This document shows, piece after piece, positions 55,375 through 64,000 of a DNA stretch of 64,000 bases; the first letter of the stretch is position 1; every line of letters begins with the position of its first letter. The notes below the pieces were generated by a model that was given only the letters and a program-made list of their open reading frames with translations, had not been told where the DNA came from and made no database searches. The stretch is from Chelatococcus caeni. Lineage in GTDB: Bacteria; Pseudomonadota; Alphaproteobacteria; Rhizobiales; Beijerinckiaceae. The translations under genes and the position numbers were made by a program. The stretch covers positions 248,001-312,000 of the forward strand of contig NZ_JACIEN010000001.1 in the NCBI RefSeq assembly GCF_014196925.1, written 5' to 3'.

Positions 55375-56772
55375 TCATTGTCCGGGTTGCATGGCGGCGC
55401 GGGCCGCTTCCTCGGCCGCCGACAGCGGCCGGTTGGGCAGGCCCTTCGGCTCGGCGGCGACGTCCGGTGCCGGCCCCTTCACGATGAGCCGGTTGATGTA
55501 GCGGATGCCCATGGTGAAGACGATGCCGTAGACGACCACGAAGAGCGCCAGCGTGAAGGCCACGGTCTCCATGGCGACCGGCGAGCGCGCGTCGGCCGTG
55601 CGCAGGATGCCCGTCGCGACCCACGGCTGGCGGCCGATCTCGGCCACGAACCAGCCCGAGACGATGGCGATGAAGCCCATCGGCCAGGCCCACGAGGCGG
55701 CCCATAGGAAGGCCCGCGAGGTGAACAGCCGGCCGCGCAGCCAGAGATAGCCGCCCCAGAAGGCGAGCCCGATCATGAGGAAGCCGATGCCGACCATGAC
55801 GCGGAAGGAGAAGAACACCGGCACCACCGGCGGTCGGTCCTCCGGCGGGAAGGCCTTCAGGCCGGGGTAGATGCCGTTCCAGTCGTGCGTGATGATGAGG
55901 CTGCCGAGGTGGGGAATGGCGATCTCGAAGTCGTTCGATTCGGTCCGTTCGTTCGGCCAGGCGAAGAGGACGAGCGGGGCCACCTCGTTCTCCGGCCAGT
56001 GGCCCTCCATGGCGGCGAGCTTCACCGGCTGGTATTCGGCCGTCTTGAGGCCGTGCGCATCGCCGATGAAGGCCTGCAGCGGCGCGAGGATCAGGGCCAT
56101 GCCGAGGCCCATGCCGATCATGGTGCGGCCGTGACGCTCGTGCACCCCGGCGAGCAGGTAGCGCGCGCCGACGGCGAGGACGACGATGGCCGTCGTGAGA
56201 TAGGCCGCGGCCACCATGTGCGCGAGGCGCAGCGGGAAGGTGGGGCTGAAGACGATGGCGAGCCAGTCGACCGGATAGGCGATGCCGTCGCGTACCTCGT
56301 GCCCCGTCGGGTACTGCATCCAGCTGTTGGCCGAGATGATCCAGAAGGCCGACATGCAGGTGCCGACCGCCACCATGAGCGCGGCGAAGAAGTGCAGCGC
56401 CGGTGGCACGCGGTTCCAGCCGAAGAGCATGATGCCGAGGAAGGTCGCCTCGAGGAAGAAGGCCGTCAGCACCTCGTAGCCGATGAGCGGGCCGATGGTG
56501 TTGCCGACCACCACCGAGAAGCGGCTCCAGTTGGTGCCGAACTGGTAGGACAGCACGATGCCGGACACGACGCCCATGGCGAAGGACACGGCGAAGATCT
56601 TCGTCCAGAAGCGGGCGAGGGTGCGGTAATGCTCGTCGCCCGTATAGAGCCAGCGGCCGAGCAAAGTGGTGATGAAGGCGGAAAGGCCGATGGTGAAGGC
56701 GGGGAAAATGATGTGGAAGGTGACCGTAAAAGCGAACTGGATGCGCGCCAGCATCGTCGCGTCGAGATCCAT
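55375..56772 (-). CDS. cydA: Cytochrome bd-type quinol oxidase subunit I, CIO-like
   Basis: Haem-bearing subunit of 465 residues with nine predicted helices. H20 (FTVTFHIIFPAFTIG) is the haem d/b595-side ligand, GYEVLTAFFLEATFLGIMLFGW carries conserved Glu residues, and LKTAEYQPVKLAAMEGHW begins a short Q-loop. The C-terminal GWFVAEIGRQPWVATG motif is intact. The short Q-loop points to the CioA (cyanide-insensitive) subtype. It reduces O2 with quinol and does not pump protons, complementing the aa3 oxidase. GGAGG lies 7 nt before the ATG. Confidence 0.95.
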   Translation of the reverse strand: MDLDATMLARIQFAFTVTFHIIFPAFTIGLSAFITTLLGRWLYTGDEHYRTLARFWTKIFAVSFAMGVVSGIVLSYQFGTNWSRFSVVVGNTIGPLIGYEVLTAFFLEATFLGIMLFGWNRVPPALHFFAALMVAVGTCMSAFWIISANSWMQYPTGHEVRDGIAYPVDWLAIVFSPTFPLRLAHMVAAAYLTTAIVVLAVGARYLLAGVHERHGRTMIGMGLGMALILAPLQAFIGDAHGLKTAEYQPVKLAAMEGHWPENEVAPLVLFAWPNERTESNDFEIAIPHLGSLIITHDWNGIYPGLKAFPPEDRPPVVPVFFSFRVMVGIGFLMIGLAFWGGYLWLRGRLFTSRAFLWAASWAWPMGFIAIVSGWFVAEIGRQPWVATGILRTADARSPVAMETVAFTLALFVVVYGIVFTMGIRYINRLIVKGPAPDVAAEPKGLPNRPLSAAEEAARAAMQPGQ

Positions 56773-56879
56773 ATCGTCACCTCCGGGGATCGTGCCTCGA
56801 TTCGGAACGACGCCGGATACTACATCACAAGTGTGGAGGTTTCGCCACGCAACGCCGCCGGCCGCCGCGGCAGGCGGTT

Positions 56880-57746
56880 TCAGCCCTGCGGGGCGCCGGC
56901 CGTTTCGTCGAGCACCTTCCTCAGCGCGCGCAGGTCGCGCCACGCGAGCCTCTTCTGCGCCGGCTGGCGCAGCAGATAGGCGGGATGGAGCGTCGCGAGC
57001 GCACGGATGGCGCGCCGGCCCGTCTCGTAGTCGAACCACTTGCCGCGCGTGCGCAGGATGCCTTCGCGCACCCCGAGCAGCGCCTGGGCCGACGGGCCGC
57101 CGAGGCACACGAGCACGTCCGGGTCGCAGAGCTCGATCTGGCGCTCGATGAAGGGGCGGCATATCGCCGCCTCCTGCGGCGTCGGCGTGCGGTTGCCGGG
57201 CGGGCGCCACGGCACGATGTTGGCGATGTAGACGCTGCCGCGGTCGAGGCCGATCGCCGAAAGCATCCTGTCGAGCAACTGTCCCGAGCGGCCGACGAAG
57301 GGCTTGCCCTGGATATCCTCCTCGCGCCCCGGCGCCTCGCCGACCAGCATGACGCGGGCGCCCGGCGTGCCGTCGGCGAAGACGAGGTTCTTCGCCGTCG
57401 CCTTCAGGGCGCAGCCGTCGAAGGCCGCGAGCGCCTCGCGCAGTTCTTCGAGGCTCGTCGCCCCGCGTGCCGTGGCGCGGGCGGCAAGCGCCGTCTCGTC
57501 CGCCGAGGCCGCAGCGGCAAAGGCTGGAGCGGCAGGCGAGGCTGCGGCCGGGGCCGGCTGCCGCGGGTCCGACGGCGCGGGGGCCGGGCGCGCCTGTTCC
57601 CCGCGCGGCTGCGGCCGGTCCGGCTCGGCGAAGCGGTCGTGCGGTGCCTCGTCGAGCGCCAGGTCGACGCCGGCATCGACATAGAAGGCAAGGAGCGCTT
57701 CGAGCGCTGCCTCGCGGGCTCCGAACTCGGCGGGGGGATGCGACAT
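56880..57746 (-). CDS. Uracil-DNA glycosylase, family 4
   Basis: Base-excision repair enzyme of 288 residues. An N-terminal region of about 90 residues rich in Pro and Ala is probably a linker; the catalytic domain is at about 95-280. Motif A is [20 protein letters not shown], motif B is the HPAYLLR loop near 260, and [16 protein letters not shown] and the [14 protein letters not shown] segment supply Fe-S cysteines, as in thermostable-type family 4 enzymes. It removes uracil from DNA. It lies just upstream of cydA on the same strand, but separately promoted in all likelihood. Confidence 0.92.
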   Translation of the reverse strand: MSHPPAEFGAREAALEALLAFYVDAGVDLALDEAPHDRFAEPDRPQPRGEQARPAPAPSDPRQPAPAAASPAAPAFAAAASADETALAARATARGATSLEELREALAAFDGCALKATAKNLVFADGTPGARVMLVGEAPGREEDIQGKPFVGRSGQLLDRMLSAIGLDRGSVYIANIVPWRPPGNRTPTPQEAAICRPFIERQIELCDPDVLVCLGGPSAQALLGVREGILRTRGKWFDYETGRRAIRALATLHPAYLLRQPAQKRLAWRDLRALRKVLDETAGAPQG

Positions 57747-57873
57747 GCCGGCATTCTAGAGGCGCTACCGGCACCTTGCCAGTACCGGATCGCCGCCGTC
57801 CTCCGCTTCGAGAGGTCGCGCCCGCAGTGCAACATGCAGTCTGGAACGGGTCGAAGACTTCGCGTATCGATGA

Positions 57874-57905
57874 TTGCAGCGGATATGGAATTGTTTGTAT
57901 ACAAA
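57874..57905 (+). promoter_or_regulatory. Promoter overlapped by a GntR-like palindrome
   Basis: TTTGTATACAAA (57894-57905) is a perfect 12 bp palindrome like the TTGTATACAA sites of some GntR/FCD regulators. TTGCAG (57874-57879) and TATACA (57898-57903), 18 bp apart, could form a sigma-70 promoter whose -10 lies in the palindrome, so a bound repressor would block it. It is 42 bp before the ETF-QO start, in the most AT-rich stretch nearby. Confidence 0.55.
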
Positions 57906-57946
57906 TAAAAATCTGCCGGGGTGCTGATAAGCCGAGGAGGGGCCTG

Positions 57947-59623
57947 ATGGATCTGCCCGAACGGGAGCGAATGGACTACGACGTCGTGATCGTCGGCGCG
58001 GGCCCGGCCGGCCTCGCCGCCGCGATTCGCCTCAAGCAGCTCGCTGCCGAGACGGGCCGGGACGTATCGGTCGTCGTCGTGGAGAAAGGCTCCGAGGTCG
58101 GCGCCCACATCCTCTCGGGCGCGGTGATCGACCCCGTCGGCCTCGACCGGCTGCTGCCCGACTGGCGCGAGGATCCCGAGCGGCCGCTGAAGACGCAGGT
58201 TACAGCCGACCGCTTCCTCTATCTCGGCCCCGCCGGCGGCGTCAGGCTGCCCAATGCCCTGATGCCGCGGCTCATGAACAACCACGGCAACTTCGTCGGC
58301 TCGCTCGGCAATGTGGCGCGCTATCTCGCGGCGCGCGCCGAGGCGCTCGGCGTCGAGATCTATCCGGGCTTCGCCGCGGCCGAGGTGCTCTACGGCGACA
58401 AGGGCGAGGTCGTGGGCATCGCCACCGGCGACATGGGTGTCGGCCGCGACGGCGAGCCCAAGGCCGAGTTCACCCGCGGCATGGAGCTGCGCGGCAAGTA
58501 TACCCTCCTCGGCGAGGGCGCGCGCGGCTCGCTGTCGAAGGAGATCATCAGGCGCTTCTCGCTCGCCGAGGGCCGCGAGCCGCAGAAATTCGGCATCGGG
58601 CTCAAGGAATTGTGGCAGATCCCGCCTGAGAAGTTCGAGCCCGGTCTCGTCCAGCACTCCTTCGGCTGGCCGCTCGACAACGGCACCGGCGGCGGCTCCT
58701 TCCTCTATCACTTCGACGACAACCTGGTCTCGATCGGTTTCGTCGTGCACCTCAACTATTCGAACCCGACCCTGTCGCCGTTCGACGAGTTCCAGCGCTT
58801 CAAGACCCACCCGATGATCCGCGGCATGCTGGAGGGCGGCAAGCGCATCTCCTACGGGGCGCGCGCGATTACGGAAGGGGGCTTCCAGTCGGTGCCGAAG
58901 CTCGTCTTCCCCGGTGGGGCGCTGATCGGCTGTGCCGCCGGCTTCGTCAACGTGCCGCGCATCAAGGGCTCGCACAACGCCATCCTGTCCGGCATGCTCT
59001 CAGCCGAGAACGTCTTCGCGGCCCTCGGTGAGGGGCGCGAGCATGACGAGCTGGCCGGCTACGAGGCCGGCTGGCGCGGCTCCGACATCGGCCGCGACCT
59101 GCACAAGGTGCGCAACGTCAAGCCGCTGTGGTCGCGCTTCGGAACCATGGCGGGCGTCGCCATCGGCGGCCTCGACATGTGGACGAACGAGCTCCTCGGC
59201 TTCTCGCTCTTCGGCACGCTCGGCCACGGCAAGCCCGATCACGCCACCTTGAAGCGAATCGACGAGGTCAAGCCGATCGCCTATCCGAAGCCCGACGGCA
59301 TCGTGTCCTTCGACAAGCTCTCGTCCGTCTTCCTGTCCAACACCAATCACGAGGAGGACCAGCCGGTCCACCTCAAGCTCGCCGATCCCTCGATCCCGGT
59401 GGAGCGGAACCTGCCGCTCTACGGCGAGCCGGCGCGCCTCTACTGCCCGGCGGCGGTCTACGAGGTGGTGTATGACGACGCGGCGGCGCGGACCAATCCC
59501 CGCTTCGTGATCAACGCCCAGAACTGCGTGCACTGCAAGACGTGCGACATCAAGGATCCGGCCCAGAACATCAACTGGGTGACGCCGGAAGGCGGCGGCG
59601 GGCCGAACTATCCGAACATGTGA
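57947..59623 (+). CDS. Electron-transfer flavoprotein-ubiquinone oxidoreductase
   Basis: Membrane-associated FAD and [4Fe-4S] enzyme of 558 residues that passes electrons from ETF (fatty acid, amino acid oxidation) to ubiquinone. FAD-binding VVIVGAGPAGLAAAIRL is at about 13-29. The mid region GELRGKYTLLGEGARGSLSK-like and SFGWPLDNGTGGGSFLYH are typical. C-terminal cluster ligands lie in NCVHCKTCDIKDPAQNINW, followed by EGGGGPNYPNM. GAGGAGG lies about 6 nt before the ATG. ETF alpha and beta are not in the window. Confidence 0.96.
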   Translation: MDLPERERMDYDVVIVGAGPAGLAAAIRLKQLAAETGRDVSVVVVEKGSEVGAHILSGAVIDPVGLDRLLPDWREDPERPLKTQVTADRFLYLGPAGGVRLPNALMPRLMNNHGNFVGSLGNVARYLAARAEALGVEIYPGFAAAEVLYGDKGEVVGIATGDMGVGRDGEPKAEFTRGMELRGKYTLLGEGARGSLSKEIIRRFSLAEGREPQKFGIGLKELWQIPPEKFEPGLVQHSFGWPLDNGTGGGSFLYHFDDNLVSIGFVVHLNYSNPTLSPFDEFQRFKTHPMIRGMLEGGKRISYGARAITEGGFQSVPKLVFPGGALIGCAAGFVNVPRIKGSHNAILSGMLSAENVFAALGEGREHDELAGYEAGWRGSDIGRDLHKVRNVKPLWSRFGTMAGVAIGGLDMWTNELLGFSLFGTLGHGKPDHATLKRIDEVKPIAYPKPDGIVSFDKLSSVFLSNTNHEEDQPVHLKLADPSIPVERNLPLYGEPARLYCPAAVYEVVYDDAAARTNPRFVINAQNCVHCKTCDIKDPAQNINWVTPEGGGGPNYPNM

Positions 59624-59795
59624 GCCATCCGGCGGTCAGGCGGGGCCATCGCGGCCGGCCTGACCGCCGGCGGCTGTTCCTTCCCCCGCCGCTATTGCCG
59701 ATGCACCGCAAAAAGGTCATGTTGCGCGGTAATAGAAGAGGGCGCCGCGCCCATCGGCGAAGCGGCGCAAGAGCGGCAAGAGACACGTGATCCAC

Positions 59796-61580
59796 ATGAC
59801 CTTCAGGCGCTTCTCGCGCATCGCCATTTCGGCTTGCTGCATCTTTTCCGTCATGGCCTTCGGGCAGCCGGGCACGCTCTCGGCCAAGGCGCAGGACGTG
59901 GACCTCGCCATCGACAGCCTGCCCGGGCCGGCCGAGAGCGTCGAGGGCAACTATCTCGCCGCCGTGGTCGCCGGATCGGCGCGCGACACGCGGGCGGCCG
60001 CGCTCTACTTCCGCGAGGCGCTGCGGGACGATCCCCGCAATCCGGAGCTCCTGGAGCGCGCCTTCGTCGCGCTGCTCGCCAACGGCGACATGGAGGAGGC
60101 CTTCTCGGCCGCGCGCCAGCTGCTGCAGCGTGACGCCAACAACGGCCTTGCCCGCCTCGCTCTCGGCGTCGAGGCGATGAAGGCGCGGCGCTATGTCACG
60201 GCACGCAAATATCTCGGCAGCGGCGGCCGCGGCCGCGCGGCGGACCTGACGGCGACCCTGCTGTCGGCCTGGTCCTGGGTCGGCTCGGGCAACCTGCGCC
60301 GCGCGCTCGACACGGTCGAGCGGCTCAAGGGCGAGAATTCCTACAACGTCTTCCGCGACTATCACGCGGGTCTCATCGCCGCCGTCGGCGGCAATCGCCG
60401 CGAGGCGGAGAACCGGCTGAAGGCGGCCTACGACGTCGAGCGCACGACGCTGCGCGTCGTCGACGCCTACGGGCGGCTCCTGTCCGTGCGCGGCGAGGCG
60501 GAGGAGGCCCGGCGCGTCTATGCGGCCTTCGACCGGCTGCTGCCGCGCAACCCCATCGTGCAGGATGCCCTGACGCGCCTCGACGCCGGGGAGCGCCTGT
60601 CGTCGCTCATCGCCAATACCCAGGAGGGAGCGGCCGAGGTGCTCTACGGCCTCGGCGCGGCGGGCAACAGCCAGGGCGACGAGATCGCGGCGCTCATCTA
60701 TCTGCGCCTCGCGACGTTCCTGGCGCCGAAGCACGAGCTCGCCATCGTCACCCTCGGCGACATGCTGGAGCGGCTCAAGCAATATGCCTCGGCCATCGAG
60801 GTCTTCGAGGCGATGCCGGCGAACTCGCCGCTCAGGTCGAGCATCGACATCCAGATCGCCGTCTCGCTGGAGCTGATGGGCGAGAAGGACAGGGCCCAGA
60901 AGCACCTCGAGGAGCTGATCGCCGCCAACCCGGACGATGTCGAGGGCCTGATCGCGCTCGGCAACCTCCTGCGCTCGCGCAAGGACTTCGCCGAGGCGGC
61001 CGAGATCTACACCCGGGCGGTCGAGGCGATCGGCACGCCCGACCAGTCGCGCTGGACGTTGTTCTACTTCCGCGGCATCGCCTACGAGCGCTCGAAGGAA
61101 TGGCCGAAGGCCGAGGCCGACTTCAAGAAGGCGCTCGAACTCGCCCCCGAGAGCGTTGGCAGCGACCGGGCGCTCGTGCTCAACTATCTCGGCTATTCGT
61201 GGGTCGACCGGCACATGAATGTCGACGAGGCCTTCGAGATGCTGAAGCGGGCCGTCGAGCTGAGGCCGCGGGACGGCTACATCGTCGACAGCCTCGGCTG
61301 GGCCTACTACCGCCTCGGCCGCTATGACGATGCGGTGCGCGAGCTGGAACGCGCCATCGAGCTGCGCCCGTCCGATCCCACGATCAACGACCACCTTGGC
61401 GACGCCTACTGGCGCACGGGCCGCAAGCTCGAGGCGAAGTTCCAGTGGAACCACGCGCGCGACCTCGATCCCGAGCCCGAGGACCTCGTCAAGATCCTCG
61501 AGAAGATCGAGAAAGGCTTGCCGGACGAGGACAAGCCGGCGGCGGCCGAGGCCGTCGAGAAGCCGAAGAACGGCGGGTGA
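59796..61580 (+). CDS. TPR-repeat periplasmic protein
   Basis: Protein of about 594 residues. A signal peptide (about 1-33, core IAISACCIFSVMAFG) is followed by a chain of tetratricopeptide repeats running to the C-terminus. Clear examples are YLAAVVAGSARDTRAAALYFREAL near 55, YLRLATFLAPKHELAIVTLGD near 310, and the last pair VDSLGWAYYRLGRYDDAVREL and HLGDAYWRTGRKLEAKFQW near 500-560. The C-terminal 25 residues are acidic and Lys-rich. TPRs act as protein-binding scaffolds; the partner is unknown. The gene precedes ispE by 124 bp. ATG 59796 follows an in-frame GTG at 59787. Confidence 0.85.
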   Translation: MTFRRFSRIAISACCIFSVMAFGQPGTLSAKAQDVDLAIDSLPGPAESVEGNYLAAVVAGSARDTRAAALYFREALRDDPRNPELLERAFVALLANGDMEEAFSAARQLLQRDANNGLARLALGVEAMKARRYVTARKYLGSGGRGRAADLTATLLSAWSWVGSGNLRRALDTVERLKGENSYNVFRDYHAGLIAAVGGNRREAENRLKAAYDVERTTLRVVDAYGRLLSVRGEAEEARRVYAAFDRLLPRNPIVQDALTRLDAGERLSSLIANTQEGAAEVLYGLGAAGNSQGDEIAALIYLRLATFLAPKHELAIVTLGDMLERLKQYASAIEVFEAMPANSPLRSSIDIQIAVSLELMGEKDRAQKHLEELIAANPDDVEGLIALGNLLRSRKDFAEAAEIYTRAVEAIGTPDQSRWTLFYFRGIAYERSKEWPKAEADFKKALELAPESVGSDRALVLNYLGYSWVDRHMNVDEAFEMLKRAVELRPRDGYIVDSLGWAYYRLGRYDDAVRELERAIELRPSDPTINDHLGDAYWRTGRKLEAKFQWNHARDLDPEPEDLVKILEKIEKGLPDEDKPAAAEAVEKPKNGG

Positions 61581-61704
61581 GGGGACGCGCTTCCGGATGA
61601 CGGCGCCCTGATGCCTTTCCGTCTCCTTCGAGGCGGAGAGAGTGGGAGGTCACCGTCCGCACCTCCCCGGGAAACGAGAACCGGCTGCAGCCAGATAGCC
61701 GCCC

Positions 61705-62616
61705 ATGACCGTGCAGCCCAATCTGCCCTCCGCCACCGCCGGCCGTCTCCTCGTCGAGCGTGCGCCGGCCAAGGTGAACCTCTTTCTGCACATCACCGGC
61801 CGGCGGGCGGATGGCTACCACCTGCTCGAAAGCCTCGTCGCCTTCGCCGGCTGCGGCGACCGCCTGTCGCTCGATCCGGCCCGGCCGCTCGGCCTCACCG
61901 TCTCCGGGCCGGGCGCGGAGGCCGCGGGTGGAGGGCAGGACAACCTCGTGCTGCGGGCCGTGCACCATCTCATGGCCCGGCGGCCGGGCCTCGTGGCCGG
62001 CCACTTCCACCTCGACAAGCGCCTGCCGGTTGCGGCCGGCCTCGGCGGCGGCTCGTCCGACGCGGCGGCGGCGCTGCGCCTCATGGCGCGACTCAACGGC
62101 CTCGGCCTCGACGACCCGGCCATCCGCGCCGCCGCCGTTGCGACGGGCGCGGACGTGCCCGTCTGCCTCGACGGCCGGGCGCGGGTCATGGCCGGCATCG
62201 GCGATGTCCTGGCGCCGCCGCTCGGCCTGCCGCCGCTCTTCGCCGTTCTCGTCAATCCGCGCGTGCCGCTGGCGACCGCCGATGTCTTCCGCGGCCTCGG
62301 GCTCGCGCCCGGCGCGATGGCCGATGATTCGCCATTGCCCGCCGCGCCCCCGGTCGTGAACGGCCGTGCCGCCTTCCTCGCCGCACTGTCCGGCGTCCGC
62401 AACGATCTTGAGGCGCCGGCAAGAGCGCTGTCCCCGGCGGTCGCGGAAGCGCTCGCCCTGCTGCGCAGCCTGCCGGCGTGCCGGCTCGCCCGCATGTCCG
62501 GCTCGGGCGCGACTGTCTTTGCCTTGTTCGACGACTGCCGTGCCGCGGCGCGCGGGCGCCGGGCGGTGGCCGCCGCGCGCCCGGCGTGGTGGGCGCGCGC
62601 GACCGTTCTGCGCTAG
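61705..62616 (+). CDS. ispE: 4-diphosphocytidyl-2-C-methyl-D-erythritol kinase
   Basis: GHMP-family kinase of 303 residues, fourth step of the MEP pathway (CDP-ME to CDP-MEP); ispH at 10 kb completes it. PAKVNLFLHITGRRADGYHLL at the N-terminus holds the substrate Lys, LPVAAGLGGGSSDAAAAL (about 108-123) is the ATP-binding loop, and SGSGATVFALFDD near 265 is the third GHMP motif. It converges on the polyprenyl synthase gene across a perfect hairpin. Confidence 0.95.
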   Translation: MTVQPNLPSATAGRLLVERAPAKVNLFLHITGRRADGYHLLESLVAFAGCGDRLSLDPARPLGLTVSGPGAEAAGGGQDNLVLRAVHHLMARRPGLVAGHFHLDKRLPVAAGLGGGSSDAAAALRLMARLNGLGLDDPAIRAAAVATGADVPVCLDGRARVMAGIGDVLAPPLGLPPLFAVLVNPRVPLATADVFRGLGLAPGAMADDSPLPAAPPVVNGRAAFLAALSGVRNDLEAPARALSPAVAEALALLRSLPACRLARMSGSGATVFALFDDCRAAARGRRAVAAARPAWWARATVLR

Positions 62617-62624
62617 AGCCGGAT

Positions 62625-62651
62625 CCGATCAGGTTGAATCAACCTGATCGG
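62625..62651. terminator. Perfect 13 bp palindrome between convergent genes
   Basis: CCGATCAGGTTGA (62625-62637) and TCAACCTGATCGG (62639-62651) are exact inverted repeats around one base. It lies between convergent ispE and the polyprenyl synthase gene and could end both transcripts, though no U-tract follows. It contains GAATC, a CcrM target. Palindromes of the form GATCAGGTTGAATCAACCTGATC recur in related genomes as far as I recall. Confidence 0.6.
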
Positions 62652-62670
62652 CAAAACGGACTCTGGCCGG

Positions 62671-63687
62671 TCAGTAGGCGCGTGCGATGCAGAAGGCGAC
62701 GGCGTCGAGGAGCGCCGTCTTCATGGGGCTGTCGGGGAACGCGGACAGCGCCTCGCAGGCGGCATCGCCATAGGTGCGGGCCCGCGCGATGGTGTCCTCG
62801 ATGGCGCCGTGGCGGCGCATGATGCGCTGCGCCTCGGCGAGGTCCTCGTCGCGCACCTCGCCCTTCTCCAGCGTGCGGTGCCAGAAGGCGCGCTCCGCCT
62901 CGTCCCCCCGCGCGAGCGAGAGCACGACGGGCAGGGTGATCTTGCCCTCGCGGAAGTCGTCGCCGACGTTCTTGCCGAGGCTGGCGCTGGAGCCGCCGTA
63001 GTCGAGCGCGTCGTCGATGAGCTGGAAGGCGATGCCGAGGCTGGTGCCGTAGCTGCGGCAGGCGGCCCGCTCATGGGCGGGGCGGGCGGCGAGAATGGGC
63101 CCGACCTCGCAGGCCGCGGCGAAGAGCGCAGCGGTCTTCGCCTCCACCACGGCGAGATAGCCCTGCTCGGTGGTGGCGAGGTTCTTGGCCGCCGACAACT
63201 GCCACACCTCGCCCTCGGCGATGACGGCCGCCGCATCGGCGAGCACGGCGAGGGCGTCGAGCGAGCCGACCTCGACCATCATCTTGAAGGCCTGGCCGAG
63301 CAGGAAATCGCCGACGAGCACGCTCGCCTCGTTGCCCCACAGCATGCGGGCGGCGAGCTTGCCGCGGCGCATGTCGCTCTCGTCCACCACGTCGTCGTGC
63401 AGCAGGGTCGCGGTATGCATGAACTCGACGCTCGCGGCGAGCTTGACGTCGCCGTCGCCCTCGTAGCCGCAGAGCTGGGCGGTGGCGAGCGTCAGCATGG
63501 GCCGCAGGCGCTTGCCGCCGGAGGAGATGAGATGGTTGGCGACCTCGGGAATCATCGCCACGTCCGAGCCTGTCCGCGACAGGATCATCTGGTTGACGCG
63601 GGCCATGCCGGGGGAGACCAGCGCCACGAGCCTGTCTATACCGGTCTGCTCCCGCGCGCGCTCCTCCATGGGGACGACGACACCCAC
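62671..63687 (-). CDS. All-trans polyprenyl diphosphate synthase
   Basis: Prenyltransferase of 338 residues that makes the long isoprenoid chain for ubiquinone. First Asp-rich motif DDVVD (D98, D99, D102) in LLHDDVVDESDMRRG; second in FQLIDDALDYGG near 220; SSGGKRLRPML (about 55-65) binds diphosphate. Chain length (octa- or decaprenyl) is not predictable by eye. The GTG at 63687 is chosen because GGAGGA is 7 nt upstream and homologues begin MGVVVP; ATG 63669 has no ribosome site. Divergent from DUF2007. Confidence 0.94.
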   Translation of the reverse strand: MGVVVPMEERAREQTGIDRLVALVSPGMARVNQMILSRTGSDVAMIPEVANHLISSGGKRLRPMLTLATAQLCGYEGDGDVKLAASVEFMHTATLLHDDVVDESDMRRGKLAARMLWGNEASVLVGDFLLGQAFKMMVEVGSLDALAVLADAAAVIAEGEVWQLSAAKNLATTEQGYLAVVEAKTAALFAAACEVGPILAARPAHERAACRSYGTSLGIAFQLIDDALDYGGSSASLGKNVGDDFREGKITLPVVLSLARGDEAERAFWHRTLEKGEVRDEDLAEAQRIMRRHGAIEDTIARARTYGDAACEALSAFPDSPMKTALLDAVAFCIARAY

Positions 63688-63831
63688 GCTCTCTTCCTCC
63701 AACTTGACGCCACCAGCAGCCGCGACAAATAGCGATATTTGCTGCACCTTGCACGCACCAATGACGGGCCGCAACGGGCCCCATTGCCGCAAGGCGGGGG
63801 CGGCCATGCCCTCGGGCGCAGGAAGGCGGGA

Positions 63832-64000
63832 ATGAAGGAACTCATGCGCACCAACGACATCGTGCTTCTGGGGGCCGCCGAGGCGCTCCTCAAGGCGGCG
63901 GACATCCCCTGTTTCGTCGCCGATGCGCATATGAGCATCCTCGAGGGATCGATCGGCGCCTTCCAGCGGCGGCTGCTCGTCGCGGACGACGAGGAGGCCC
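63832..64000 (+). CDS. DUF2007 protein, N-terminal fragment
   Basis: The gene runs off the window after 56 codons. Visible peptide: MKELMRTNDIVLLGAAEALL, KAADIPCFVADAHMSILEGS and a basic end FQRRLLVADDEEA, matching the short DUF2007 domain whose full length is usually 70-110 residues. Function is unknown; it may bind small ligands or act as a signal-transducing add-on. GGAAGG lies 5 nt before the ATG. Confidence 0.85.
   Translation, partial: MKELMRTNDIVLLGAAEALLKAADIPCFVADAHMSILEGSIGAFQRRLLVADDEEA

Noticed and set aside
56773-56879. FNR-type site upstream of cydA
   Set aside because: The 107 bp gap contains no TTGAT-N4-ATCAA match within one mismatch.

Overview
The window is a GC-rich chromosomal stretch from an alphaproteobacterium, most likely of the order Hyphomicrobiales (Rhizobiales). 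Evidence seen here: a CcrM-type GANTC methyltransferase, paired b and b' subunits in an atpI-B-E-b'-b cluster, an aa3 oxidase cluster with ctaB, CoxF, ctaG, DUF983 and SURF1, the ispH-thrB-rnhA and thrC-M16 peptidase orders, an IalB-family protein, a Flp pilin, DUF1127, DUF2007, a tandem glycine riboswitch, and a LexA site of the GTTC-N7-GTTC type. I cannot name a genus. Almost everything is chromosomal core; I see no prophage, integrase, IS element, tRNA, rRNA or CRISPR array.

Layout. 1-1.6 kb: MerR regulator (cut by the window edge) divergent from an MFS exporter, with a SoxR-box-like operator between them. 1.7-5.2 kb: Flp pilin, LysR divergent from a long DUF1127 protein, DUF937 protein, GIY-YIG protein. 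5.4-8.7 kb: CPA2 (Kef-type) antiporter and MATE exporter, translationally coupled. 8.85-9.3 kb: a duplicated GC-rich palindrome array. 9.4-12.5 kb: HAD phosphatase, then ispH-thrB-rnhA. 12.9-16.2 kb: ccrM, AGCS symporter, VOC protein. 16.5-22.4 kb: mutY divergent from DUF721 (DciA-like)-dsbA-smc. 22.4-25.2 kb: atpI-B-E-b'-b with a clear promoter and terminator. 25.3 kb: a short porin-like secreted protein. 25.8-31.2 kb (minus strand): tandem glycine riboswitch-gcvT-gcvH-gcvPA-[DUF559 nuclease-like gene]-gcvPB. 31.3-32.5 kb: lipoprotein and IalB protein.

32.9-39.5 kb: aa3-type cytochrome c oxidase and its assembly factors (ctaC-D-B-CoxF-ctaG-E-DUF983-SURF1). 39.6-45.96 kb: thrC-M16 peptidase-GNAT-7TM/PAS/GGDEF/EAL protein with overlapping genes. 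46.1 kb: an isolated hypothetical gene of lower GC. 46.6-49.96 kb: YqgE divergent from a DsbD-like protein and a peroxiredoxin, then RNase HII and a VOC protein. 50-53.3 kb: radical SAM protein under an apparent SOS box, LysE exporter, glycosyltransferase-like protein, MoaB. 53.4-57.7 kb: zinc metallopeptidase, CioAB/CydAB-type bd oxidase, family-4 uracil-DNA glycosylase. 57.9-64 kb: ETF-ubiquinone oxidoreductase, TPR protein, ispE, polyprenyl diphosphate synthase, and the start of a DUF2007 gene.

Themes. Respiration is well represented: ATP synthase Fo, aa3 oxidase with heme A/CuB assembly, a bd-type quinol oxidase, ETF-QO and the ubiquinone side-chain synthase. Isoprenoid precursor genes ispH and ispE feed the last. 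The main item for a second look is a family of inverted GC-rich palindrome pairs spread between genes. One pair brackets a DUF559 (endonuclease-like) gene lodged inside the glycine-cleavage operon, which looks like a REP-associated nuclease cassette.
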